DNA of 64,000 bases from Ralstonia mannitolilytica (GTDB lineage Bacteria; Pseudomonadota; Gammaproteobacteria; Burkholderiales; Burkholderiaceae), in contig NZ_CAJPVG010000004.1 in NCBI RefSeq assembly GCF_905397375.1, forward strand, positions 124,001 through 188,000, given 5' to 3'. Below, piece by piece: positions 25,578-34,095 of this stretch (the stretch's first letter is position 1; every line of letters starts with the position of its first letter). The translations under genes were made by a program, and so were the position numbers. The notes beneath the pieces were generated by a model, which made no database searches, was not told the origin of the DNA, and saw only the letters and a list, made by a program, of their open reading frames with translations.

Positions 25578-27389
25578 GTGATCCCGCAGCCGTTCATTGA
25601 CGACCTGCTCAACCGCGTCGACATCGTCGACGTGGTGGGCCGCTACGTGCAGCTGAAGAAGGGCGGCGCCAACTTCATGGGGCTGTGCCCGTTTCATAAC
25701 GAGAAGTCGCCGTCGTTCTCGGTGTCGCCCACCAAGCAGTTCTATCACTGCTTCGGATGCGGCGCGCACGGCTCGGCCATCGGCTTCCTGATGGAGTTTT
25801 CGGGCCTGTCGTATGTCGAGGCCATCAAGGACCTCGCGCAGTCCGTCGGCATGGTGGTGCCCGAGGAGCGCGGGGGCCTGCCACCGGCCGCCCGCGCCGA
25901 GCAGCAGGCCAAGACGGTCGCCCTGGGCGACATCATGGCCCGTGCCTGCGACCACTACCGCAAGCAGCTGCGCAGCGCACCCAACGCCATCCAATATCTC
26001 AAGGGCCGCGGCCTGACGGGCGAGATCGCCGCGCACTTCGGCCTCGGATATGCGCCCGACGACTGGCAATCGCTCGAAGCCGTGTTCGGCCCGTACCGGG
26101 ACGACGCCGTTGCGGCGCCGCTGATCGAAGCGGGCCTGGTCATCGAAAGCGAGAAGACCGGCGCCGACGGCACGCACCGCCGCTACGACCGCTTCCGCGA
26201 TCGCATCATGTTCCCCATCCGCAATACCAAGGGCGTGGTGATCGGCTTTGGCGGCCGGGTGCTGGGGCAGGGCGAGCCCAAATACCTCAACTCCCCCGAG
26301 ACGCCGCTGTTCAGCAAGGGCACCGAGCTGTACGGCCTGTTCGAGGCGCGCAGCGCCATCCGCGAGTTCGACTACGTGCTGGTCGTGGAAGGCTACATGG
26401 ACGTCGTCGCGCTGGCGCAGCTCGGGTTTGCCAACGCCGTCGCCACGCTCGGTACGGCCTGCACGCCCATCCACGTGCAGAAGCTGCTGCGGCAGGTCGA
26501 TACCGTGATCTTCTCGTTCGACGGGGACAGCGCCGGGCGCCGGGCCGCGCGCCGCGCGCTGGAAGCCTGCCTGCCGCACGCCACAGACAACAAGACGATC
26601 AAGTTCCTGTTCCTGCCGCCCGAGCACGATCCGGACACGTTCGTGCGCGAAGAGGGCACCGAGGCGTTCGCCCGGGAAGTCCACAACGCTATGCCGCTGT
26701 CGCGCTTCCTGCTGCAGGCCGTGACGGAAGATCTCGACCTGCGCCAGCCCGAGGGCCGTGCCCGCGCGCAGTACGAAGCCAAGCCGCTGCTCGCTGCGAT
26801 GCCGGCCGGCGGCCTGCGCCTGCAGATCGTGCGCGGCCTGGCCGAACTGACCGGCACCACGCCCGCCGACATCGAAGCGCTGTGCGGCCTGCGCAGCGAC
26901 CCCGCCCAGGCAGGCCGCATGACGCAGAAGCGCCCGCGTGTGGCGCGTACGGCACCGACCGCGCTGGAGCAGAAGGTGCTGCGGTTGCTGATGCGGTATC
27001 CGGCCCTGGCCGGCCGGCTCGATGCCGATGCGCGCGCCCAGTTGACAGCGCCCGAACTGCCCCAAGGTGAGGTACTGGCAGGACTGTTGGCCGAATGCGA
27101 TGCCGCGGGCCCGGACGTGCACTTCGGCGCCTTTGTCGAGCGCCTGGGGCAGACGCCTTACGCCGAAGCCTTTGCCGGCCTGCGTACCGCCGTGCTGCAG
27201 GACGACATCGAACTCGAGCCCGCGATCTTGGAGTTTGATACTGCGGTGCAGAAGATGCTCGCCGAGCCGCTCAAGCGTGAGTTGGAGATGCTGCAGCGCA
27301 AGATGGAAGCCGGCCATGCGAGCGACGACGACAAGGAGCGCATGCGCTGGCTGGTGGCCGAGATCAGCCGCCGCCGGCAGCTCGTGTAG
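25578..27389 (+). CDS. dnaG: DNA primase
   Basis: Synthesises RNA primers for lagging-strand replication. The frame uses a GTG start at 25578-25580 (MIPQPFIDDLLNRVDIVDVV), matching the family. The CHC2 zinc-binding domain is at about 36-70 (CPFHNEKSPSF, then CFGCGAHG). The TOPRIM catalytic core (about 255-345) contains LVVEGYMDVVAL and FSFDGDSAGRRAA, with the acidic Glu and DxD residues intact. The C-terminal DnaB-interaction domain ends in WLVAEISRRRQLV. The 603-residue length is normal. It is located between yqeY and rpoD. Confidence 0.97.
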   Translation: MIPQPFIDDLLNRVDIVDVVGRYVQLKKGGANFMGLCPFHNEKSPSFSVSPTKQFYHCFGCGAHGSAIGFLMEFSGLSYVEAIKDLAQSVGMVVPEERGGLPPAARAEQQAKTVALGDIMARACDHYRKQLRSAPNAIQYLKGRGLTGEIAAHFGLGYAPDDWQSLEAVFGPYRDDAVAAPLIEAGLVIESEKTGADGTHRRYDRFRDRIMFPIRNTKGVVIGFGGRVLGQGEPKYLNSPETPLFSKGTELYGLFEARSAIREFDYVLVVEGYMDVVALAQLGFANAVATLGTACTPIHVQKLLRQVDTVIFSFDGDSAGRRAARRALEACLPHATDNKTIKFLFLPPEHDPDTFVREEGTEAFAREVHNAMPLSRFLLQAVTEDLDLRQPEGRARAQYEAKPLLAAMPAGGLRLQIVRGLAELTGTTPADIEALCGLRSDPAQAGRMTQKRPRVARTAPTALEQKVLRLLMRYPALAGRLDADARAQLTAPELPQGEVLAGLLAECDAAGPDVHFGAFVERLGQTPYAEAFAGLRTAVLQDDIELEPAILEFDTAVQKMLAEPLKRELEMLQRKMEAGHASDDDKERMRWLVAEISRRRQLV

Positions 27390-27475
27390 CGCCGACGCCG
27401 CAGCGCCGGGGCCAGACGGGGCGGGCCATTGCGGGTAGCCCCTTGATTTTTCAGGCGAAAACCCGATTTTCGTTT

Positions 27476-27503
27476 AGACCGGCCGGGTCTGACGTGCTAG
27501 AAT
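27476..27503 (+). promoter_or_regulatory. Candidate rpoD promoter with internal dyad
   Basis: An extended -10 TG-C-TAGAAT lies at 27495-27503, 55 bp before the ATG used here for rpoD. Just upstream an inverted repeat AGACC-n5-GGTCT (27476-27490) occupies the spacer and -35 area. This suggests rpoD has its own promoter inside the dnaG-rpoD gap, and that the dyad might bind a regulator. Confidence 0.5.
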
Positions 27504-27557
27504 AGCCGGTTTGGATTGCAAGACCTTTTTCCCATTTTCGGGGGAGTGAGCGTGCCC

Positions 27558-30185
27558 ATGGTGAAGGTGAAGACCTCCGCGAAGGCCGGTTCCAAGGCCA
27601 GTCCTGCTTCTGTTTCTGCCACGCGAGTCTCATCGGCGCGCGGCGCCGGGGGCGGAAAGACCACAGCGGGAACGGCGAAAGTCGCAAACGGTCGGACCCA
27701 TGTGGGGCAGGCGGGAACCAAGGCCACTGCGCCGGCAAAGACGGGGAAAGCCCAGCCGCGCCAGTCCGCCGACATCGCCGTCGCCGCCAAAACGGCACCA
27801 CGCACAAAGGGTGCAGTCCAATCTTCAACCTCAGGCAAGGTCTCGACGTCGATGAGCACGAGCGCCAGACCTGGCGGCAAAGCCGCTTCCGTCGCACTCA
27901 AGGGCAAGACAACCACCGTGGCGAAATCGAAAGTTACCGAAGTCGAGAGCAAGCAGACCACTGCCAGCGCGCGCGCAACCAAGACGGGTACCGCTCGTAC
28001 CAGCACCGCAGCCAAGCCGACCAAGGCGGCAGCGGAGGACACCAAGCGCACGGCCCAGGCAGCGGCCACTCCCACCCCAACTCCCCCTGCGCCCCGCGCG
28101 GCGGCGGCAGCCGAGCCCAAGAAGCGCGGTCGCAAGCCCAAGGCCGAGACGCAGGCAGATGACGACAGCAGCACGGACGTGACTGAAGAATTTGACACCC
28201 CCGCCGCTCCGGCGCCGAAATCCGAGAAGCTGAAGGCCCGTGACCGCAAGGCCAAGGAAAAGGCCCTGCTCAAGGAATTCGCGGCCTCGCAGCAAGGCGG
28301 TTCGGAAGAAGAGCTCGAGGCTCGCCGCCAGAAGCTCAAGGCGCTGATCAAGCTGGGCAAATCGCGTGGCTACCTGACCTACGCCGAAATCAACGACCAC
28401 CTCCCCGACGACATGGTCGACGTGGAGTCGATGGAGACGCTGGTTGCCACGCTCAACGACATCGGCGTGGCCGTGTACGAGCAGGCGCCGGACGCCGAAA
28501 CGCTGCTCCTGAACGACAACGCGCCTTCCGTGACCACGGAAGAAGAGGCGGAGGAAGAAGCCGAAGCCGCGCTGTCGACGGTGGACTCCGAATTCGGTCG
28601 CACGACTGACCCGGTGCGCATGTACATGCGCGAAATGGGCACGGTCGAGCTGCTCACGCGCGAAGGCGAAATCGAGATCGCCAAGCGCATCGAAGCCGGC
28701 CTGAAGGACATGGTCATGGCCATCTCGGCCTGCCCGGTCACCATTTCGGAAATCCTCGCCATGGGCGAGCGCGTGGCCAATGACGAAGCCAAGATCGACG
28801 AGTTCATCGACGGCCTGATCGACCCGAATGCCGAAGCCGAGGCCGCTGCCGCCGCGCAAGCCGAGGAAGACGAAGACTTCGAGGACGAGGAAGCCGAAGA
28901 GGAAGGCGACGAAGAAGAAGACGAAGACGATGACGGCGCCGGCGCGTCGGCCGCGTCTGCGCGTCAGCTCGAAGAGCTTAAGCAGGCTGCGCTCGAGAAG
29001 TTCCGCATCATCGCCGACCAGTTCGACAAGATGCGCCGCGCGTTCGAGAAGGAAGGCTACAAGTCCAAGCCGTACCTGAAGGCGCAGGAAGCCATCCAGA
29101 ACGAACTGATGACGATCCGCTTCACGGCGCGCAACGTCGAGCGCCTGTGCGACACGCTGCGCGGCCAGGTGGACGAGGTGCGCAAGCTCGAACGCGCGAT
29201 CCTGAACATCGTGGTCGACAAGTGCGGCATGCCGCGCGCCGATTTCGTCGCGCGTTTCCCTGGCAACGAGACCAACCTGGACTGGATCCAGTCCGTCGTG
29301 GCCGACGGCAAACCGTACAGCGCCATCGTCGAGCGCAACGTGCCGGCCGTGCACGAGCTGCAGCAGAAGCTGATCGACCTGCAGGCGCGCGTCGTTCTGC
29401 CGCTGGCCGAGCTGAAGGACGTCAACCGCAAGATGTCGGAAGGCGAGCGCCGCGCCCGCGAGGCCAAGCGCGAGATGACCGAGGCCAACCTGCGTCTGGT
29501 GATCTCGATCGCGAAGAAGTACACCAACCGCGGCCTGCAGTTCCTCGACCTGATCCAGGAAGGCAACATCGGCCTGATGAAGGCGGTGGACAAGTTCGAA
29601 TACCGCCGTGGCTACAAGTTCTCGACGTACGCGACGTGGTGGATCCGCCAGGCCATCACGCGCTCGATCGCGGATCAGGCGCGCACCATCCGTATTCCGG
29701 TTCACATGATCGAGACGATCAACAAGATGAACCGCATCTCGCGTCAGATCCTGCAGGAAACCGGCCAGGAGCCGGATCCGGCAACGCTGGCCGAGAAGAT
29801 GGAGATGCCGGAAGACAAGATCCGCAAGATCATGAAGATCGCCAAGGAGCCGATCTCCATGGAAACGCCGATCGGTGACGACGACGACTCCCATCTGGGC
29901 GACTTCATCGAGGATACGAACACGCTGGCCCCGGCCGAAGCGGCGCTGCATGGTTCGATGCGCGGTGTGGTGAAGGACGTGCTCGATTCGCTGACGCCGC
30001 GCGAAGCCAAGGTGCTGCGCATGCGCTTCGGTATCGAGATGAGCACCGACCACACGCTGGAAGAGGTCGGCAAGCAGTTCGACGTGACGCGCGAACGTAT
30101 CCGGCAGATCGAGGCGAAGGCACTGCGCAAGCTGCGCCATCCGAGCCGTTCCGACAAGCTGAAGAGCTTCCTCGAAGGCAGCTAA
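27558..30185 (+). CDS. rpoD: RNA polymerase primary sigma factor (sigma-70) with long basic N-terminal extension
   Basis: Housekeeping sigma factor. Region 1.1 begins near residue 256. Regions 1.2 (DPVRMYMREMGTVELLTREGE), the non-conserved region with an acidic run (about residues 435-460), 2.1-2.4 (IGLMKAVDKFEYRRGYKFSTY, ATWWIRQAITR), 3.0 (IRIPVHMIETINKM) and 4.2 (TLEEVGKQFDVTRERIRQIEAKAL) are intact. At 875 residues it is much longer than E. coli RpoD (613). The excess is an Ala/Lys/Thr/Ser-rich stretch at 1-255 resembling histone H1-like tails, with KKRGRKPK (about 188-195) like an AT-hook. The start is ATG 27558; GTG 27552 is a rival with closer GGGGAG spacing. Confidence 0.95.
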   Translation: MVKVKTSAKAGSKASPASVSATRVSSARGAGGGKTTAGTAKVANGRTHVGQAGTKATAPAKTGKAQPRQSADIAVAAKTAPRTKGAVQSSTSGKVSTSMSTSARPGGKAASVALKGKTTTVAKSKVTEVESKQTTASARATKTGTARTSTAAKPTKAAAEDTKRTAQAAATPTPTPPAPRAAAAAEPKKRGRKPKAETQADDDSSTDVTEEFDTPAAPAPKSEKLKARDRKAKEKALLKEFAASQQGGSEEELEARRQKLKALIKLGKSRGYLTYAEINDHLPDDMVDVESMETLVATLNDIGVAVYEQAPDAETLLLNDNAPSVTTEEEAEEEAEAALSTVDSEFGRTTDPVRMYMREMGTVELLTREGEIEIAKRIEAGLKDMVMAISACPVTISEILAMGERVANDEAKIDEFIDGLIDPNAEAEAAAAAQAEEDEDFEDEEAEEEGDEEEDEDDDGAGASAASARQLEELKQAALEKFRIIADQFDKMRRAFEKEGYKSKPYLKAQEAIQNELMTIRFTARNVERLCDTLRGQVDEVRKLERAILNIVVDKCGMPRADFVARFPGNETNLDWIQSVVADGKPYSAIVERNVPAVHELQQKLIDLQARVVLPLAELKDVNRKMSEGERRAREAKREMTEANLRLVISIAKKYTNRGLQFLDLIQEGNIGLMKAVDKFEYRRGYKFSTYATWWIRQAITRSIADQARTIRIPVHMIETINKMNRISRQILQETGQEPDPATLAEKMEMPEDKIRKIMKIAKEPISMETPIGDDDDSHLGDFIEDTNTLAPAEAALHGSMRGVVKDVLDSLTPREAKVLRMRFGIEMSTDHTLEEVGKQFDVTRERIRQIEAKALRKLRHPSRSDKLKSFLEGS

Positions 30186-30199
30186 GGTCGAATCCAGGG

Positions 30200-30218
30200 G
30201 TGGGCTTCGGCCCACTTT
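30200..30218 (+). terminator. Intrinsic terminator after rpoD
   Basis: GTGGGC (30200-30205), tetraloop TTCG, GCCCAC (30210-30215), then TTTC. It starts 14 bp after the rpoD stop. The T-run is short. Confidence 0.75.
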
Positions 30219-30222
30219 CGGG

Positions 30223-30289
30223 TAAAATCGCATACATGGCCCGGCCTAACCCGCCGGGTTTCTTTTTGCCGGGCGCCTGTTCGGGCGCC
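30223..30289 (+). promoter_or_regulatory. tRNA promoter region with two hairpins
   Basis: TAAAAT at 30223-30228 is a likely -10 for the downstream tRNA. Between it and the tRNA are two strong hairpins. AACCC-GCC-GGGTT (30248-30260), followed by TCTTTTT, looks like a terminator. GGCGCC...GGCGCC (30272-30277 with 30284-30289) has a 6-nt loop. A transcript from this -10 would meet a terminator after about 30 nt, so either read-through is regulated or another promoter serves the tRNA. Confidence 0.4.
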
Positions 30290-30298
30290 GCACACCTT

Positions 30299-30377
<79 letters not shown>

Positions 30378-31078
30378 TCTTTTCTTCCCTCGACGTAGTC
30401 TCTTGCTGGCCGACATGGGTGCCGGCCCCTTCAGTCTGGTGCGGCCAAGAGCGCCTTGCCCTTCCGGGACCGGCTTTTGCTAAAACACTTCCCTTCCAAG
30501 AAATATCGGCTGATTCCTGAATTCGATAATGCCGGCGCGCCAATCCGCTCAATGGGGGATAGGTTTAAAACACTTCAAAGGAAACCGTTTCATTCCCTCG
30601 TTTGAAAAATCGGCAGCCCGCGCCGCGCCTGCTTGTACAGGGGATGGTCGGCGGTGTTTTGAATGAAATCTCTATTTACTTCATACTCGGCGCGGACCAT
30701 AGTTTCCGCCATAACGACAAGTAAATAGCCAGTAGCGTACCTTCGGAGACACAGGATGTTACGCATTCAAAACGGGCCATTCCAACATTCCGCTTCTGCG
30801 CGTGCCCACGCGCGTCATCGTCATCGCGGCGGCGATCCGGCTCGCCTGCGGTAGCAGCCTCACATTCATTGTTTTGAGATCGGCGCCTGGCCGATCTGCG
30901 TGATACCCGCGCATTGCGGGTCGCACGCGTTCAAGCACGCTTGTCGTTTCCGTCGTTTGCCGCTCGGCCTGTCGACAAGACGAAGCGTGCGCTGCCGGCT
31001 TCCATGCGCGGCAGACGGAGTATTGGCCGGATACCGCCGGCGCCAGCACAACAAGTTCCGAAAACGCGAGGAGACACC
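30378..31078. other. 700-bp gene-free, AT-richer region before the lipoprotein genes
   Basis: No credible gene is seen; frames here lack family features and initiation signals. It is visibly richer in A+T than its flanks, especially 30470-30740. It contains an 11-bp direct repeat TAAAACACTTC (30481-30491 and 30566-30576), a perfect 9-bp inverted repeat TATTTACTT / AAGTAAATA (30673-30681 and 30719-30727, 37 bp apart) and a hairpin ACCCGC-GCATT-GCGGGT (30905-30921). It presumably carries the promoter and control of the downstream envelope genes, with a leader of several hundred nt. Confidence 0.6.
30673..30727. repeat. 9-bp perfect inverted repeat
   Basis: TATTTACTT at 30673-30681 and AAGTAAATA at 30719-30727 are exact reverse complements with 37 bp between them. 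Possible operator pair or stem; it also resembles the inverted ends left by a small element. Confidence 0.5.
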
Positions 31079-32668
31079 ATGGGAAGTCCACGTCATCTTT
31101 TTATTGTCATGGCAGCCAGTTGTCTGGCGGCCGTGCCGTTCATCGGCGGGTGCGGCGGGGCGGATGACCCCGGTTCGTCGGATGTGGCGCAGTGCTCGGG
31201 CAGTTCCTGCCCTCCGAGCGGCGCGACCACCACGCCCAGCACCCCCGCCAGCCTGTGTCCGGCGTCGCTCGACTATTCGACCACGTACACCGGTGGTTCG
31301 GGCAGCGGCGAGTACATCAAGGTCCGGTTCGATACGAGCAAGAACACGTACCAGATGCAGTTCATCGAGTCGTCGGTGCCGACTTCCGCGGGACAGATCA
31401 ACAACACGCGCAAGGGCCTGACGATCAACGGTACGTTCGTCCATCCGACGAATCTGCCGACGGCCGAACAGAACCGCTGTGCGTTCGTGCTGCAGTCGGG
31501 CAAGACGGCCGACAACAGCTATGCGATCACCGTCAACCCGCAGGATCCGCCGATGCTGTTTGTCGGCAAGGGGATCGTGGGCGGGGGCATTCCGGGCGCG
31601 ACGATCCAGTTTGATGGGCCACTTCCGGGCGTGCCCATCGGCGTCGTGCCGTCGCGCACGTTCGACTTTTATCCGTTCCTCGGCTTCTCCGAGACCGTGA
31701 CGGACTTCTCGCAAGTCGCCGGCCGCTACAACGAGCTCGGCGTGCATGTCACCCCGACCGGTTCGGGCAACCAGACATCTTCGCCGCAAGGCTGGGAACC
31801 GGATGCCGTGAACTGGACGCAAACGCTCAACGCTGACGGCTCCTGCACGCCAGACGCGTCGGACTATTCCTGCCACACCACCGGTACGCCGTGGACGCTG
31901 CGCCAGAACGACGACGGCTCGCCGGACAACGTGTTCGTCAGCCATCCGACCGGCCCGAACACCCCCTATGCCTACGTCGGGCAGGTCTCGCCGTTGATGC
32001 TGCTGGCGCCGAGCCAGGCCAAGGGCATCATGATCGTCGGCAAGCTCGGCGGGCAGGTGGTGCCGGTGGTGATCCGCGTGGGGTACTCGTACAGCGACCC
32101 CGCGAACCTGCTGGCCTCGGTGGGCGATGACCAGATCGGCATCTCGATCCTGACACCCGCGACGCCCATCCCGACGAACGCGCTCGCCGGCGGCTACATC
32201 GGTGCGACCAGCGCATCGGCATGCGGCCTCGTGACTTCGAATGGGCCGACCACCAACATCGGCGGTTTCAACGGCATCAATGGTACGGTCCCGCACCCCG
32301 AGCTTCCCGGCACCTACAGCAATGGCTTCTTCCATCCGGAAGCCGGCAACTGCAGCGACGGTACGGCCGTCTCCACGCTCGCGGCGAACTACACGTCCAC
32401 GCTGTTCCAGAACGGCACGGCCGCCTTCATCAACCCGCTCACCTCGCGTGTGACGGCGCAGTTCGGGCTCGACTACACGCAGGCCTCGCCCGGCAAGTTG
32501 ATCGTCACCGCGCAGAACGACTTCAACGCGCAAGGGGCAAGCGGCAACGTGGCGCTGTTCAAGGCCGGCGACAAGGGCGTCGCGGTGAAGGTGGGCGACG
32601 TGTACGCACTGCTCATGAACAACAACAAGTACAACCCGTTCTTCACGGTGGGCGCGTTCGTCCAGTAG
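31079..32668 (+). CDS. DUF2957-type envelope lipoprotein (paralog 1)
   Basis: A predicted lipoprotein of 529 residues. The start MGSPRHLFIVMAASCLAAVPFIGGC follows GAGGAGACACC; the lipobox is IGGC with Cys25 as the lipidated residue, so the mature protein is anchored in the envelope. It matches the DUF2957 type known mainly from Burkholderia and Ralstonia, with no known function. The blocks LCPASLDYSTTYTGGSGSGEY (about 60-80), IPGATIQFDG, FYPFLGFSET, KGIMIVGKLGGQVVPVVIRVG and the terminal NPFFTVGAFVQ recur in the next gene. It is rich in Gly, Thr, Ser and Asn and probably beta-structured. About 100 residues longer than its neighbour, with an insertion near 400-460. Confidence 0.85.
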   Translation: MGSPRHLFIVMAASCLAAVPFIGGCGGADDPGSSDVAQCSGSSCPPSGATTTPSTPASLCPASLDYSTTYTGGSGSGEYIKVRFDTSKNTYQMQFIESSVPTSAGQINNTRKGLTINGTFVHPTNLPTAEQNRCAFVLQSGKTADNSYAITVNPQDPPMLFVGKGIVGGGIPGATIQFDGPLPGVPIGVVPSRTFDFYPFLGFSETVTDFSQVAGRYNELGVHVTPTGSGNQTSSPQGWEPDAVNWTQTLNADGSCTPDASDYSCHTTGTPWTLRQNDDGSPDNVFVSHPTGPNTPYAYVGQVSPLMLLAPSQAKGIMIVGKLGGQVVPVVIRVGYSYSDPANLLASVGDDQIGISILTPATPIPTNALAGGYIGATSASACGLVTSNGPTTNIGGFNGINGTVPHPELPGTYSNGFFHPEAGNCSDGTAVSTLAANYTSTLFQNGTAAFINPLTSRVTAQFGLDYTQASPGKLIVTAQNDFNAQGASGNVALFKAGDKGVAVKVGDVYALLMNNNKYNPFFTVGAFVQ

Positions 32669-32744
32669 GACGCGCAGCAACGCAACCGCAGGCGGCAGCG
32701 CCAGCGCGCTGCCGCGTCTGAACAACGATATGGAGGAGACGCAA

Positions 32745-34013
32745 ATGCAATGGCGTAAATGGCTGGCAGCGCTCGCGTGCGCACCGATGACGGCGGCACT
32801 CTTGACGGGATGCGGTGGTGGAGACGACCCGCCGCCGCCCGTGATCCAGCGCCTGTGTCCGCAAGCGATCGACTACAACACCGTCTTCACCGGGGGCGCG
32901 GGCTCGGGCGAACTTGTGAAGGTGCAGCTCGACACCACCAAGATGACGTACCAGATCACGTACCTGGCCTCGCCGATTCCGGTCAAGACCGGCACCGTGG
33001 CACCCACGCGCGATACGCCGCCCAACAACGTGCAGACTGGCACGCTCACGCAGGAGACGGCGCTGCCGACCGAGAAGCTGAACCAGTGCGCGTTCCGCCT
33101 GAACAACGCAAGTCTCGACCCGAGCCGGCCCGCGCGGTTCTTCCTGGGGCAAGGGGTGCTGGGCGGCACGATTCCGGGCGCGACGATCCAGTTCGACGGC
33201 ATTGTCGGCGTGGGCAGGATTCCGCAGACGACCTTTCCGTATTACCCGTTCATCAGCTTCTCGAACACCGAGACCGATCTGAGCAAGATCGCGGGCAACT
33301 ACAACCAGTTGGGCTATCACCAGGTGCCGTCGCAGAGCTTCTCGCAGCAGGCGGTCGATGCGCGCTTCACCATCAACGCAGACGGCACGTACACCGAATG
33401 CGACAACCTCGGCGTGAAGAACGGCGGTGCATGCCTGACCTCCACCGCGACGGTCAACCAGAAGTTCACCTTGCGCAGCGACGCGCCGGCCTTCACCACG
33501 CTGAACTACCAGCCGCAGGTGCCGCCGACGGTGTCGTCGCTCGATCCGAGCAAGGCGGGCAAGGGCGTGCTGATCGTGGGCAAGCTGTACGGCCAGCTCG
33601 TCCCGGTCTTCATTCGCGTGGGCGCAGCCAACTCTGATCTGACGGCCGGCCCGCCCGTGGCTGACGACGAATCCGGCATCTCGATCATGGCGCCGGCCGC
33701 GAACGTCGCGCAGGGCTCGCAAGACGGCGAGTACACGGGCGTGGACAGCCAGTTCAACTATCGCGCCACGGCGCTGGTCGGCACGCAGGCCACCCTGCTC
33801 GACCCGTTCAACGCCTCGCAGGCCGCGCTCACCCGTCCGCTGAACCTGGACTTCACGCAGACCGTGCCGGGCGTGATCCGCACCACGCAGACGAGCGCGC
33901 CCGCAGGCTCCGCGCCGACGGGCAAGCTGATCTTCACCGGCAAGACCTTCGGCTTCCTGGACATGAGCGATACGAAGAACCCGTACTTCACCGTGGGTGC
34001 CTTCGTGCAGTGA
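32745..34013 (+). CDS. DUF2957-type envelope lipoprotein (paralog 2)
   Basis: A 422-residue predicted lipoprotein, tandem paralog of the preceding gene. ATG 32745 (MQWRKWLAALACAPMTAALLTGC) follows TGGAGGAGAC; LTGC is a textbook lipobox (Cys23). Shared blocks with paralog 1: LCPQAIDYNTVFTGGAGSGEL, IPGATIQFDG, YYPFISFSNTETDLSKIAGNYNQLGYH (in part), KGVLIVGKLYGQLVPVFIRVG and the identical C-terminal pattern NPYFTVGAFVQ. The pair probably arose by duplication followed by divergence. It lies 76 bp after paralog 1 and 82 bp before the OmpW-type gene, all on one strand, so joint expression is likely. Confidence 0.85.
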   Translation: MQWRKWLAALACAPMTAALLTGCGGGDDPPPPVIQRLCPQAIDYNTVFTGGAGSGELVKVQLDTTKMTYQITYLASPIPVKTGTVAPTRDTPPNNVQTGTLTQETALPTEKLNQCAFRLNNASLDPSRPARFFLGQGVLGGTIPGATIQFDGIVGVGRIPQTTFPYYPFISFSNTETDLSKIAGNYNQLGYHQVPSQSFSQQAVDARFTINADGTYTECDNLGVKNGGACLTSTATVNQKFTLRSDAPAFTTLNYQPQVPPTVSSLDPSKAGKGVLIVGKLYGQLVPVFIRVGAANSDLTAGPPVADDESGISIMAPAANVAQGSQDGEYTGVDSQFNYRATALVGTQATLLDPFNASQAALTRPLNLDFTQTVPGVIRTTQTSAPAGSAPTGKLIFTGKTFGFLDMSDTKNPYFTVGAFVQ

Positions 34014-34095
34014 CGGCTCCATCCGAAAACGCCATGGGCGTGGCGCATGACCGAGGCAGCGCCACGCCCCGCTCAGAACAACAGGAGGAAGGAAC

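Noticed and set aside
25074..27317. 747-codon minus-strand frame over yqeY and dnaG
   Set aside because: Shadow of DnaG; no independent signal.
27831..30233. 800-codon minus-strand frame over rpoD
   Set aside because: Shadow of the sigma factor gene.
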